64,000 nt of DNA from Candidatus Neomarinimicrobiota bacterium (GCA_018651745.1 JABIDL010000011.1:32616-96615); one strand, 5' to 3'. Shown: positions 8,780 through 18,835, numbered from the stretch's first letter. Notes: generated by a model not told the origin, from the sequence alone. Numbers and translations: made by a program.

Positions 8780-10462
8780 TCAATCAACATCAAGTTGGTG
8801 TTCAGCAAGATACTCTTTTGCATACGATTCCCAAATTCGTTCTTTGGTAAAGAGATCGTAAAGAAAAGGGTCTAGATGAGAATCATTTCGCATAAAACCC
8901 ATAATCCGAAGACTTTCAGAAACAGTTTTGCCCTTTTTATAGGGACGATCACTGGCAGTCAACGCTTCAAACACATCTGCAATAGCAACAATTCTTGGCT
9001 GAATTGGTAAATCCTCAGCAGTCAATCCCTGTGGATATCCTGTGCCGTCGAGTTTTTCGTGATGTGCAGCGGCCCAGCCAGGAACATTGGATAGTTTTTT
9101 AGGCCATGGTAGTTTTTCCAGCATATTGATTGTATGGATCGTATGGTCGTTTATTATTTGCCTGTCTTCTGCCGTTAGAGTTCCGCGGGATATGGAAAGA
9201 TTGTACACTTCGTCATCAGAAATAATTGGTTTTCTCTCTTTTCCATCTTTCCATTTTCGCTTGGCGATTGATTTGATTCTTTTCGCTTTCTCCGGCGAAA
9301 GATATTCACCGCCGATGTTTACAGAATTGATGAAATCCTGATCATCGGCAATCTGTTTAAGATTTGAACGATACAATTTTCTCAATTCTTTCATTTCATC
9401 TGTTTTTCCTGCTTGTTCTAATTTTAACTGTTTCTTAAGGAATTTAATTTCCTCATCTCTCCTGATAATCTCAAATCGTGTATTCACCAAATGGATTCTA
9501 TCTAAGATGGTTTCTAGTTTGGTGGATTTATCCACAATATGAGGCGGTGTGGCCACTTTTCCCGTATCATGAAGCCATGCAGCCACCAATAATTCCCGCA
9601 TGCCATCTTCATCAAAATACACATCTGCCAGTGCGCCGGTTTTACATTCATTAATTGCATTAGCAATCGTTTCAGTCAAGACGGGAATCCGCTGACAATG
9701 CCCGCCTGTATATTTTGATTTAGCATCAATGGCAGCGGCCAACACCTGAATGAAAGAATCAAATAGTTCTTCCAAATCTTTAATTAAGTTTTTATTCGTA
9801 ATAGCAACCGCAGCTTGGCTAGATAATGCTTCTACCAAATCCTGTACCTTTTCAGTGAATGCAATGACATCGCCGGTTTTCCGATCTTGCGCGTTTAAAA
9901 GTTGGAGCACGCCGATAATTTCATTTTCATGATCACGTAATGGAACCGTTAAAAAAGATTGGGATCTGTAACCGGTTTTTTCATCAAAAGCACGTGTGCC
10001 GGAAAAATCAAAACCTTCCGCTTTATACGCATCCGGGATATTTACGGTTTCACCCGAAAGACCAACATAGGCTGCAATCATATTATTATTTGGTTTTCCA
10101 TCATCCAAATATAGTTTAATTGGATAAAAGGGAATATCCACACCAGATGTGCCACCCATATGAAAATCAAGCGAATCCGTCTTCATTATTTTGAATGCTA
10201 ACCGATTATCATTTGTCCTCATATACAGAGTGCCACCGTCAGAATTTGCGATACGCTTCGCTTCCAACAAGATCATTTCCAAAAGAATATCCATATTCTT
10301 TTCCTTCGAAAGAGCAAAGCCAATTTGGCTCATCCGGGAAATTTGTTCTTCCAAATCGTTCACATACGATTGAATTTTCTTCGGAGTATCTTTCATTAAT
10401 ATGTTTACCTCACTCATCGAGTAAACATTGGGCTTGGCTTTAGCAGAATTTTTCTGTGTCAT
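8780..10462 (-). CDS. GAF-HD-GYP cyclic-di-GMP phosphodiesterase-like protein
   Basis: A 560-residue cytosolic signalling protein. A short coiled coil (about 28-45) leads into a GAF sensor (about 45-220), then an HD-GYP domain with HDTGK at about residue 297 and the HHEKLDGTGYPQGL motif at about 466. These are the metal ligands and GYP signature of phosphodiesterases that open cyclic-di-GMP. Between the HD and GYP halves is an unusually long, charged insertion of roughly 100 residues (about 320-420). No membrane segment is seen. AAGGAAAAATT precedes the ATG as a good ribosome-binding site, and a promoter-like element lies at 10490-10521. Confidence 0.92.
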   Translation of the reverse strand: MTQKNSAKAKPNVYSMSEVNILMKDTPKKIQSYVNDLEEQISRMSQIGFALSKEKNMDILLEMILLEAKRIANSDGGTLYMRTNDNRLAFKIMKTDSLDFHMGGTSGVDIPFYPIKLYLDDGKPNNNMIAAYVGLSGETVNIPDAYKAEGFDFSGTRAFDEKTGYRSQSFLTVPLRDHENEIIGVLQLLNAQDRKTGDVIAFTEKVQDLVEALSSQAAVAITNKNLIKDLEELFDSFIQVLAAAIDAKSKYTGGHCQRIPVLTETIANAINECKTGALADVYFDEDGMRELLVAAWLHDTGKVATPPHIVDKSTKLETILDRIHLVNTRFEIIRRDEEIKFLKKQLKLEQAGKTDEMKELRKLYRSNLKQIADDQDFINSVNIGGEYLSPEKAKRIKSIAKRKWKDGKERKPIISDDEVYNLSISRGTLTAEDRQIINDHTIHTINMLEKLPWPKKLSNVPGWAAAHHEKLDGTGYPQGLTAEDLPIQPRIVAIADVFEALTASDRPYKKGKTVSESLRIMGFMRNDSHLDPFLYDLFTKERIWESYAKEYLAEHQLDVD

Positions 10463-10489
10463 AATTTTTCCTTAAAGATTATTTCACCA

Positions 10490-10521
10490 GAAACTTACAG
10501 CACCCTGTTCCAAAGGACAAA
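10490..10521 (-). promoter_or_regulatory. Possible Bacteroidetes-type promoter of the GAF-HD-GYP gene
   Basis: On the minus strand TTTG (10518-10521) is followed after 20 nt by TAAGTTTC (10490-10497), one mismatch from the TTTG/TAnnTTTG promoter consensus known from Bacteroidetes. It is about 28 nt upstream of the start codon. Short-motif evidence only. Confidence 0.35.
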
Positions 10522-10677
10522 TGGTAACTCCAATTTTTATAAACTGTTGACAGAATTTGTTTCCATTACAAATAACGAACTATGGCAAAAAATGACAATA
10601 TGTCTCTATTCAGAAATTTTATTCGTTTGCACTTGAAAAATTTCATACTGTGGAATTAATTATTCTAAATTCCGCTC

Positions 10678-13600
10678 GTGAAGTTAACCCCCGAATCCAC
10701 TCCTAGATTCCTTGAAAAGGTTGAATTAGGTGAAATATCTGCGTCTGAACTTTTGGAAATAGCCCAATCCATAAACGAAGATGTAGCCAACCATCAATCT
10801 ATTCATGCATTTTTAGATGTAGCTGCCCATCCTTATTTCCAACATTGCATTTCTGAGAATGATTGTATTGACCCATGGCTAAAGGAACTCGTTCGGCTGA
10901 TGGAACTCTCAGGATACCACATAGGTCATGTGATTGAAGACAGAGCAAAACGCTACGGCGATAAAACCGTATTTCAAATCATTCAACCCGATGAAATAGT
11001 AAAAATTTCGTTTAAACAACTTTTGAAATACATACGTCGAACAGGGCAGGGAATTTTTGCATTAACAAAAGGCAAAGAGCCCACTATTGGAATTTTAACA
11101 CCCAACACTTTCAAAGGAACTCTTGTGGATCTCGCCTGTCTTTCATTTGGATTTAACGTTGTTCCTCTTCCGCTGAATTCCACTTCAGAAGATTTAAAAT
11201 ATATCATTGAACATAGCGGTATAACGCACATTTTTTCTGGGGGACAGCGGGCAGCCGGACTCCTTGCTGCTGCCGTGAATCCTACTTCAGATATTCGAAC
11301 TATTCAGCTTCGTACAAAAGATCTAACAACAGCTTCCCAAATTGGCTGGGACGCCTTCCTTGCGAATGGGGCAGACATTCAACAGTCAGATTTGTTAGAC
11401 CGTCGGGATCAATTAGATATCAACGGCATCGCTACCATCATGTACACGTCAGGAACTACCGCTCATCCCAAAGGAATTGTTTTTACCCCATTAAATATAA
11501 TTTCAAAACGATTCGCAAGAGCTTTGGCCTTACCGGGGATCGGACCGGATGATATTTTCCTTTCATTCCTACCACTTTATCACACATTTGGGCGATATCT
11601 TGAAATGCTCGGAAGTATTTTCTTAGGAGCAACCTACACTTTTGCCAGATCTCCCCAATTTCAAAGTCTTCTTTCAGATTTTAAAATTATCCGGCCAACC
11701 GTGTTTATCAGCGTACCAAAACGATGGAATCAGATTTATGAATTATGCGACGGAGGATCTCCGGATACAATCACAGGTGGACGCTTAAAATGGGGATTGT
11801 CAGCCGCCGGATATCTTGAACCGGCAGTATTCAAGTTTTTCCAAAAAAACAATGTCAGCCTTATGAGCGGATACGGGATGACTGAGGCAACAGGCGGAAT
11901 TACAATGACACCACCAGCAGATTACAAACCGGATTCTGTTGGTAAATCCCTACCCGGCATTGAACTATTGATTGCAGAAGATGGGGAACTGCTAATTCGA
12001 GGTGCCTATGTATCACCGGGATATTTGGGTGAACAACAAAAAGTAATTCAACGAGATTCATCCTGGTTTCATACAGGAGATATTTTTAAAGAAACGAACA
12101 AACATTTTACGATAGTTGACAGGAAAAAAGAAATTTATAAAAATAGTCGGGGGCAAACAATCGCGCCACAAAAAATAGAAAATCTGTTTAAGGATTTTGA
12201 TTCTATCCATTCTGTTTTCCTAATTGGTGACGGAATGGAATACAATTGTATATTGATTTATCCGGATCAGACATTTACCGAATTAAAATCGACTGCCGAT
12301 ACTAAAGAAATACAGAACCATTTTTCCACCATCGTCAATTCTGTAAACAGTTTTCTACCACCTCATGAGCGACTTGTCAACTTTGCTTTAATACCACGGG
12401 CGTTCAGTTCTGAACATGGAGAACTCACCAAAAAAGGGACGGTTAAACGGAAAGCTATTATTAAGAATTTTTCCTCAGTTATAGAACCAATGTATAAACG
12501 TTCGAGCGTCAGTTTCATTAAAGATGAAATTGAATTGAGAATCCCAAATTGGATTATAAGAGAAAAAGGAATTTTGTCCTCAAATGTTGAATGGAACGGT
12601 AAAAAACTAACTATAAAGGGAAAACCCGTACTTACTTTACTATCTTGCGAAAAAGGGTTTCAGGTAGGCGATTTTGTTTACATTCTACCCAAGCCAACGT
12701 TTGATCTAGAAATGTATTTGAGGTCGCCCGAACTTTGGCTCGGCAATATTGAATTTGTAAATTTTTTAAGAGACATCCCCTTTCGCCTTAGTGAATTTAA
12801 TCCATCATCTGAAATTGACCTTTACGCTTCGCATGTTCCTCTTTTGAAAAATACTCGCCATGAAGCAGTTCCTTTCCCTGATGAGGATGGAAAAACTGAA
12901 GATTTTCTTAAATTCCTCCACAACCAAGCTATTGTACTTCGGAGCAATTCGTCTACGAAAATTATTTCGGCCGTTGCAAAATTTGAGTCTATGACCCAGC
13001 AACCCGGAAGTATATGGAATCACATTATTCCATCCATCCTATTGCGACTAAATACGCATCCAAAAATAAAATGCCGATCTGCCATGTTGAATCTTGCGGT
13101 TTCCTTATTGAAAGCGGATGTATTTGCCAAAATAATACGCGACAGTCTAGAACACGCATATAACTTAGAAGATTTAAACGCTGTCTCTTTTGATTCGGGC
13201 AAACTGGTTAATGACCATATTAAATCTTTCTTAAATCAATTAAATGAATACAAAATTCAACCGGATTCCTGCACAGGATTTTCTACAGAACTTATCAAAA
13301 AAGTATTCATTTGGATGGTGGACTTTGCCAAGGACAAACCTAAATATTTTCTACCCTTAAGAACTGAATTTTCCAGTTGGAACCAACCTTTTTTTCCGGT
13401 GGGGATTCAGAAAAATGCTGATAAAGCATTTCAAAAATTAGAAAGTAACTTTAGGACAAACCTTATACATGATTCAACTAAACCCTATCGGGAAAAAATA
13501 ATTGATTTGCCTGATTGGAAAGATGTTATTTCCTTTGACCCGAGTATTGATGAGGCCCTTCAAATTCACATAATAAATGCAATTGAAAATACTCCATTGC

Positions 13601-15237
13601 TAAATGAAGCTCTCGTTTTAGCTGGTAGAGAAATTATCACGTTAAATAATATTCCGATTGATGGTATTTGGATTAGTGCTTACCATTCAGAATCATTGGG
13701 TCGTGCATTCAGACTACTAGTTAGACCAAAAAACGATGCATCATTTAACCTCATTCTAAATAGTTATAATTCAACTGAGGAGCAAAATGTCAATAATCAG
13801 GTGAAAATATTGACATTAGCAGGACCAACATTTAACACTGATGCATGTAGCAATTTACTATTTGGGCATTATCCTAAATTTAATCTTTATACTGAAGCTT
13901 TTTCAATACATTCATCTGTAGAAGATTTACTTAACCGACACCGCGAGGATATTGAATCAGGATTGGCGATTGATCGATGGCAAATGCGTTGGTTTCATTA
14001 CATTTGGACTAGCGCTCAGTTATCTTTGGAATTATGGAAAAGAACCGGTTGCCAAAAAGGATTATCAGATCCTGATCCATCTCAATTTTGTATTCCGGAA
14101 CATGATTTCTCAGATGGTGGATATATCACTTCTATATTTTTTCTAAGAGAAACACAATCGCTTCTTATACTTATTCAGCGATTTGCCAATAGTTTCATTT
14201 CTAGGACCGAAGCTAGGTATAAAGAATTAAGCATGATGTCAGGATGGGAAGTTATCCTTACCGTTGTCTTGGAAGTCTTTGGGATTAGACAAGGTCTTGT
14301 TATGCTTCGATCTGCACGTGATGAGATGAAAGACGATGTAGATTATGGACTTTCTCAAGAAACTATTTCCAGTTTCATTTCGGAAGTTGAATCAGATGGA
14401 ATCCTCCCGAAAAAACTGGTATTTGCCACCATAAGATATGAGCGATGGAGTCAGTTGAATCCGAACGCAACTGTAGATGCAAAAAGTGAAATCATTTTCG
14501 ATCTTTATCAAGATTATCGTCTAGCTCATTTATTGCAAATTGATCCAAGTATCCGACTACAATTCTTTTTGATGACTTGCTTTAAAGATAGCCACGAACA
14601 ACTTCGTATTCAGCTTGAGCAAATGGTTCTCGAGACAAGGAAAGGGATCATTTCTGAAACTGAATTAACCGACAAACTTCAGATTATTCATAAAACAAGT
14701 TTGGCAAATAATGATGACAAATTTTTTCTTACACGTTTGATTTACGAGCATGTTGGTTCTGCAGATTTTGCCGAACTAGTGGCGCACGAAGGAGAGTCAT
14801 CTGGGCATCTTGATCTTATTTATTTAATTCATGATAAGGATGGGTTGCAATACACAGTTCGGCCACCTTCACGCCCAAAGGATATTGCACAATTTAATTC
14901 TCTATTGGAAAAGGCTGATTTTTTTATTTCAATTAAACAAGAACATGAATTTATGCTCTTATTTACAGAAGATGATGATTTAGTAGGTGGTATAATTTGG
15001 CGAGAAACCAGAAAAAATATTGCTCATTTAGAAAAAGTTGTAATAGCATCTGCATTTCGAAATAAAGGTCTCAGTATTCCTCTAATCAACGAACTCGTTT
15101 TTCGACTCCATAGCAGATCTTATTCCCATTTGACAGTTAACTTTATTCATTCTGATCTCTTTTACAAAATCGGCTTTAAAATTGATAATCGTTTTGGCGG
15201 TCTTGTTCTTCCAATAAAAGAAAAAATGTCGCCTTAA
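10678..15237 (+). CDS. Giant AMP-dependent synthetase/GNAT acetyltransferase-like fusion
   Basis: A 1519-residue protein. Residues about 90-610 are an ANL-superfamily (acyl-CoA synthetase-like) adenylation domain: P-loop YTSGTTAHPKG at about 255-265, GYGMTEATGG near 399, TGDIF near 467, DRKKEIYK near 481 and the candidate catalytic Lys in LTKKGTVKRK near 584-593. Residues about 620-1400 match nothing I recognise; they are mostly helical, without membrane segments. Residues about 1415-1515 look like a GNAT fold (LEKVVIASAFRNKGLSIPLI as the acetyl-CoA loop). It should activate a carboxylic acid as acyl-AMP/CoA and perhaps transfer an acyl group, but neither substrate is known. GTG is the only plausible start and lacks a clear Shine-Dalgarno. 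It stands alone, convergent with the O-methyltransferase. Confidence 0.8.
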   Translation: MKLTPESTPRFLEKVELGEISASELLEIAQSINEDVANHQSIHAFLDVAAHPYFQHCISENDCIDPWLKELVRLMELSGYHIGHVIEDRAKRYGDKTVFQIIQPDEIVKISFKQLLKYIRRTGQGIFALTKGKEPTIGILTPNTFKGTLVDLACLSFGFNVVPLPLNSTSEDLKYIIEHSGITHIFSGGQRAAGLLAAAVNPTSDIRTIQLRTKDLTTASQIGWDAFLANGADIQQSDLLDRRDQLDINGIATIMYTSGTTAHPKGIVFTPLNIISKRFARALALPGIGPDDIFLSFLPLYHTFGRYLEMLGSIFLGATYTFARSPQFQSLLSDFKIIRPTVFISVPKRWNQIYELCDGGSPDTITGGRLKWGLSAAGYLEPAVFKFFQKNNVSLMSGYGMTEATGGITMTPPADYKPDSVGKSLPGIELLIAEDGELLIRGAYVSPGYLGEQQKVIQRDSSWFHTGDIFKETNKHFTIVDRKKEIYKNSRGQTIAPQKIENLFKDFDSIHSVFLIGDGMEYNCILIYPDQTFTELKSTADTKEIQNHFSTIVNSVNSFLPPHERLVNFALIPRAFSSEHGELTKKGTVKRKAIIKNFSSVIEPMYKRSSVSFIKDEIELRIPNWIIREKGILSSNVEWNGKKLTIKGKPVLTLLSCEKGFQVGDFVYILPKPTFDLEMYLRSPELWLGNIEFVNFLRDIPFRLSEFNPSSEIDLYASHVPLLKNTRHEAVPFPDEDGKTEDFLKFLHNQAIVLRSNSSTKIISAVAKFESMTQQPGSIWNHIIPSILLRLNTHPKIKCRSAMLNLAVSLLKADVFAKIIRDSLEHAYNLEDLNAVSFDSGKLVNDHIKSFLNQLNEYKIQPDSCTGFSTELIKKVFIWMVDFAKDKPKYFLPLRTEFSSWNQPFFPVGIQKNADKAFQKLESNFRTNLIHDSTKPYREKIIDLPDWKDVISFDPSIDEALQIHIINAIENTPLLNEALVLAGREIITLNNIPIDGIWISAYHSESLGRAFRLLVRPKNDASFNLILNSYNSTEEQNVNNQVKILTLAGPTFNTDACSNLLFGHYPKFNLYTEAFSIHSSVEDLLNRHREDIESGLAIDRWQMRWFHYIWTSAQLSLELWKRTGCQKGLSDPDPSQFCIPEHDFSDGGYITSIFFLRETQSLLILIQRFANSFISRTEARYKELSMMSGWEVILTVVLEVFGIRQGLVMLRSARDEMKDDVDYGLSQETISSFISEVESDGILPKKLVFATIRYERWSQLNPNATVDAKSEIIFDLYQDYRLAHLLQIDPSIRLQFFLMTCFKDSHEQLRIQLEQMVLETRKGIISETELTDKLQIIHKTSLANNDDKFFLTRLIYEHVGSADFAELVAHEGESSGHLDLIYLIHDKDGLQYTVRPPSRPKDIAQFNSLLEKADFFISIKQEHEFMLLFTEDDDLVGGIIWRETRKNIAHLEKVVIASAFRNKGLSIPLINELVFRLHSRSYSHLTVNFIHSDLFYKIGFKIDNRFGGLVLPIKEKMSP

Positions 15238-15243
15238 CGTATA

Positions 15244-15870
15244 CTATAATTTTTGCGCAATCATAAGACCATCACGTATGGGTAGCAGTTGATTCGTCAC
15301 TCTTTCATCTGCCCGAATAAATAAATTCATGGCATTTAACGCCCTTGAATCTTTGTCCATTGGATTAAGCACATCTCCATTCCAGAGCATATTGTCCAAT
15401 ACAATCACTCCGCCTTGCCTAAGCAATTCCATAGAACAATTATAATAATTTCCGTAGTTGATTTTATCCGCATCAATAAAGACCAAATCTACTGAATCCG
15501 ATAATTCGGCTAGAGATTCCAAAGCAGCACCAATCTTTAATTCTACTCGATTCCCAAATGGTGCCTCTGCGATATATTTTTTCGCCAATTCTCTTTCATT
15601 AGTATCATAGGTTTTGACAATTCCGTCATCCTGGATTACCTCAGCCATTTTGAGTGCGGAATATCCGGTAAAAGTCCCGATATCAAGTGCCAGCTTTGGA
15701 TTTAGCAACCGTACCAATAATTGCAATAGGTTTCCAACCATCGGACCTGACAGCATTCTTGGGACATCTTCTTTATCGTAAGTATCTTTTGTAAGTCTTT
15801 TGAAAAAGTCCGATTCATTTTCTGAATGCTCAAGGCAATATTGCTCGATTTCTTTAGGAAGAAAATCCAT
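15244..15870 (-). CDS. SAM-dependent O-methyltransferase (family 3)
   Basis: A 208-residue class I methyltransferase resembling catechol/caffeoyl-CoA O-methyltransferases. The SAM-binding motif LDIGTFTGYSALKMAE is around residues 60-76, the acidic ribose-binding position in TYDTNE near 93, and the metal-binding FIDADK near 132 with DNMLWNG near 158. Such enzymes methylate small hydroxylated aromatics or related compounds using Mg2+. It is the last gene of the cytochrome oxidase operon, 1 nt after the DUF420 gene, a position that could be transcriptional convenience rather than function. Confidence 0.9.
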   Translation of the reverse strand: MDFLPKEIEQYCLEHSENESDFFKRLTKDTYDKEDVPRMLSGPMVGNLLQLLVRLLNPKLALDIGTFTGYSALKMAEVIQDDGIVKTYDTNERELAKKYIAEAPFGNRVELKIGAALESLAELSDSVDLVFIDADKINYGNYYNCSMELLRQGGVIVLDNMLWNGDVLNPMDKDSRALNAMNLFIRADERVTNQLLPIRDGLMIAQKL

Positions 15871-15871
15871 T

Positions 15872-16399
15872 TTACAAATAAAGCATTCCGTAAATCAGCA
15901 CGCCCGTCACAGAAACATACAACCATATCGGAAGGGTTATTTTTGCAATTTTTTTATGTTTCGGAAGCTGAGATGTCCAACCGCGATATAAGGTAAAAAG
16001 TGCCAAAGGAACAATGACCGTAGCCATAATAATGTGTGTAATCAGGATAAAATAATATACTTCACTCCAACCGCCGTCGTACATCTTTGGTCCGATTTTA
16101 AACCAATGGTAAATCACATATGTCACAAGAAAAGCGAAGGAAAAGGCAAATGCGGTTAGCATTATTTTTTTATGTATTTCCCGTTTCCCTTTTTTTATCA
16201 TTATCCAACCGTTCGCTAATAATACGGATGTTGCAAAATTTAATGTCGCATTCACTAAAGGGAGCCCGGAAACATCCAGCATTCCTTTCATTCCATCCGG
16301 CCTAGGTCCGAGGAATAGAAACGCTATAGCAAAAACAATAATAGTTGAAACAATATATATAATGCGATTCCAAAATGAATCAGTTTTTACTTTATTCAT
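15872..16399 (-). CDS. DUF420/CtaM-like cytochrome oxidase assembly membrane protein
   Basis: A 175-residue membrane protein with five predicted helices matching the DUF420 family, which includes CtaM (YozB), needed for maturation of aa3-type oxidase in Firmicutes. Characteristic pieces are LPLVNATLNFATSVLLANGW (about 45-64) and YFILITHIIMATVIVPLALF (about 120-139), with conserved His residues (KREIHKKIM, YHWFKIGP, THIIMA). It lies directly downstream of sco in the oxidase operon, in line with an assembly role. The family match is strong; function here is by analogy. Confidence 0.87.
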   Translation of the reverse strand: MNKVKTDSFWNRIIYIVSTIIVFAIAFLFLGPRPDGMKGMLDVSGLPLVNATLNFATSVLLANGWIMIKKGKREIHKKIMLTAFAFSFAFLVTYVIYHWFKIGPKMYDGGWSEVYYFILITHIIMATVIVPLALFTLYRGWTSQLPKHKKIAKITLPIWLYVSVTGVLIYGMLYL

Positions 16400-16407
16400 T
16401 CTGAAAA

Positions 16408-16983
16408 TTATTGGACTAAGCGAACAATATCTTTTATCAATTTTTCCATTTCATCCGTTTCTGTTCCTGTATAATAACCACGAATCCGAGACTCCTGATC
16501 CACCAAGGCAAAGCGAGTACTGTGGAAAACAATATCCTCTGTATCTCCCATTTTAAACCCGTTTGCGACGAGAGATTGAATCGCTTCATAGGATCCGGTT
16601 AAAAAATACCATAGATCTGTCCGAGCTTTATACTGTTTCGCATAATTTGTCAATACTTCCGGAGTATCATAATCCGGATTAACCGTAATTGATACCATCC
16701 GAATTCTTTCATCGTCTTTGAATTCGTCATGAAGTCTTGACATGTGCATACTCATCACCGGGCAGGGACCTGCACACGTGGTAAAAATAAAATCAGCGAC
16801 CCAAACTTTTCCTCTTAATTCATCTAATCCGATTTGCACTCCATTTGAATTCGTTAATGAAAAGTTGGGGATTGTACCTAAAATTGGGAGAGGCTTTGAT
16901 TTAGAAATGAAATCGCATCCGCCTGCAAGGAAAATAATTATCCCAAAAATGATAAATGTATAATTTTTGAATCCGTGTGTCAT
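16408..16983 (-). CDS. SCO1/SenC-type copper chaperone lipoprotein
   Basis: A 191-residue thioredoxin-fold protein of the SCO family, which delivers copper to the CuA centre of oxidase subunit II or keeps its cysteines reduced. The copper-binding CxxxC is C70-AGP-C74 in FIFTTCAGPCPVMS and the distant His is in DIVFHSTRF near residue 160. The N-terminus has a hydrophobic stretch ending FLAGGC, a lipobox with Cys23 as the lipid anchor, so it sits on the periplasmic face of the inner membrane. It overlaps ctaB by 4 nt. Confidence 0.92.
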   Translation of the reverse strand: MTHGFKNYTFIIFGIIIFLAGGCDFISKSKPLPILGTIPNFSLTNSNGVQIGLDELRGKVWVADFIFTTCAGPCPVMSMHMSRLHDEFKDDERIRMVSITVNPDYDTPEVLTNYAKQYKARTDLWYFLTGSYEAIQSLVANGFKMGDTEDIVFHSTRFALVDQESRIRGYYTGTETDEMEKLIKDIVRLVQ

Positions 16984-17867
16984 AATAACAGAGCCCTATC
17001 AATTATCATCAGCAAAAGAAGTGCCGGCAAATAATACACGGATGCTTTCAATAGCAACAGCGCCGCTTCATCCGATAAAGACCTTCCAAGGGGAATGGCA
17101 GATGCTAAAAATCCGAATGCAAGGCATAGAACTCCGATTGCATAAACACCTCCCATCATCCCGATGATGTATGGAAGGAAAGAAATTGGAATTAATAATA
17201 ATAAATGCCAAAAAACTTGACGAATGGTTCTACTTCCGTTTGGTTCAATCACTGGAAGCATTTTAAAACCTGCTTTTTTATAATCATCACGACACATCCA
17301 GGCAATTGCATAAAAATGTGGATGCTGCCATAAGTATAAAATCCCGAATAAAATCCAAGCGCCTAAATCCAATGATCCGGTTGTTGCTGCCCAACCTCCT
17401 AACGGAGGGATTGCGCCGGGAATGGAGCCGATCGATGTATTAAGCCACGTTATCCTCTTCATAGGAGTATAAACCAGAATGTACAAAAAAGCTGTTAGAA
17501 GAGAAATAAATCCGGTAAGTACATTAATTTTAATTACCAAACCCGCACTTCCAACAAGAACCAAAATAATGCCAAACATTAATGCCTCACCCGGAGTAAG
17601 AATTCCAGAAGGAATTGGACGGTTTTTCGTTCGATCCATTAACATATCATAATTGCGTTCAAGATAATGATTTAACGCTCCGGCACCTGCGGCGGTTAAT
17701 CCGGTACCAATTAAAGTCCATAACAATCGTATCCAATCCAAATCAGTCGTCGAACCCATCACAAATCCAATTATCGTCGAAACCAGAACCATTGTCAGAA
17801 TACGCAGTTTGGACAGTTCAAGATACGCTCCTATTTTATTTTTTGCCGGTTGAGGGTGTTTCTTCAT
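16980..17867 (-). CDS. ctaB: Protoheme IX farnesyltransferase (heme O synthase)
   Basis: A 295-residue UbiA-superfamily prenyltransferase with about nine membrane helices. It adds a farnesyl group to heme B to give heme O, the precursor of heme A for the oxidases encoded next to it. NHYLERNYDMLMDRTKNRPI (about residues 66-85) carries the first Asp-rich motif for prenyl-diphosphate/Mg2+ binding, and WMCRDDYKKAGFKMLP the second. The start overlaps the end of ctaA by 4 nt and the stop overlaps sco, so the three are co-translated. Confidence 0.95.
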   Translation of the reverse strand: MKKHPQPAKNKIGAYLELSKLRILTMVLVSTIIGFVMGSTTDLDWIRLLWTLIGTGLTAAGAGALNHYLERNYDMLMDRTKNRPIPSGILTPGEALMFGIILVLVGSAGLVIKINVLTGFISLLTAFLYILVYTPMKRITWLNTSIGSIPGAIPPLGGWAATTGSLDLGAWILFGILYLWQHPHFYAIAWMCRDDYKKAGFKMLPVIEPNGSRTIRQVFWHLLLLIPISFLPYIIGMMGGVYAIGVLCLAFGFLASAIPLGRSLSDEAALLLLKASVYYLPALLLLMIIDRALLL

Positions 17868-18835
17868 GATAATTTAATCGGAATAACTCTGAGAATGGTT
17901 AGGGAAACCATTGCTAAAAATCCAGCACCGGTAACAACGTGCAAACTTGTGATGATTGGATCCCTGAAGGTCCAAATGGAAGTTGCACCTAACGTAATTT
18001 GGATAATCAATAATATCAAAAGTCTAATTCCACTGGGTTTAACATTAGATATATTACCTTTAAAAACCTTAGTTACAAAATACACCGTTATTAAGGTAAC
18101 TGCCAACGCACCTAATCGGTGAATATAATGAATCCAAATCTGAATTATGGAAACTGATTCCATATCGTTTTCGTACATAATATCGTTGATATGACCTAAA
18201 AAATAATCATTAAATATTGGGAGCCACCCTCCTCCGATGGTTGGGAAATCTGGAATCGCCAAACCTGAGCCGGTGTGTCGCATGAGCGCTCCGAGAAATA
18301 ATTGTACCACTACTGCAATCAAAAGAATAAATGCTGGACGAATCAATTGCTTATTTTCTTCACCGTTGTTTGATTCTCTATTTTCTCCTTCTTTGGAAAG
18401 TGAATATCCAATGATGATGGTCATTATTAAAAATCCCTGCGCGAGCATTCCGTGGAATATCGAAATTATCGGCGGTAAAAAATAGAGAACCGTAATTCCA
18501 CCGAGCATTCCTTGAAGAATAACTACACCTAAAGCAGAGTAACCCATTTTTTTTATCCAAGACGGGCGATTCGACAAACCGAGCCCAACAACCAACACGA
18601 TTGTCAATATTCCAATGGTGGTCGCAATTAACCGATGCAAATGTTCATAAAAAATGCCACCAACCATTTCAGAAAATGGGAAAGTGAACATATGTTTTCC
18701 GTAGGTTGTAGGCCAATCGGGGACAGAAAGGCCAACTTCATGACTTTTGACAAGAGCGCCGGCAAAAATTAGACCGAGCGTTGAAATTATGACCAGTTTA
18801 GAAAACCAGCGTAGCCAAGGTTGGCTAAGATTCAT
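17864..18835 (-). CDS. ctaA: Heme A synthase
   Basis: A 323-residue membrane protein of the COX15/CtaA family, with eight helices in two related four-helix bundles. It oxidises the C8 methyl of heme O to the formyl group of heme A. Conserved features are the GALVKSHEVGLSVPDWPTTY loop (about 26-45) and its partner GALMRHTGSGLAIPDFPTIG (about 197-216), with His in YEHLHRLIA, FHGMLAQG, HYIHRLGA and TSLHVVTGAG as heme ligands. It is followed directly by ctaB. The pathway implies that at least one oxidase here uses heme A. Confidence 0.95.
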   Translation of the reverse strand: MNLSQPWLRWFSKLVIISTLGLIFAGALVKSHEVGLSVPDWPTTYGKHMFTFPFSEMVGGIFYEHLHRLIATTIGILTIVLVVGLGLSNRPSWIKKMGYSALGVVILQGMLGGITVLYFLPPIISIFHGMLAQGFLIMTIIIGYSLSKEGENRESNNGEENKQLIRPAFILLIAVVVQLFLGALMRHTGSGLAIPDFPTIGGGWLPIFNDYFLGHINDIMYENDMESVSIIQIWIHYIHRLGALAVTLITVYFVTKVFKGNISNVKPSGIRLLILLIIQITLGATSIWTFRDPIITSLHVVTGAGFLAMVSLTILRVIPIKLS

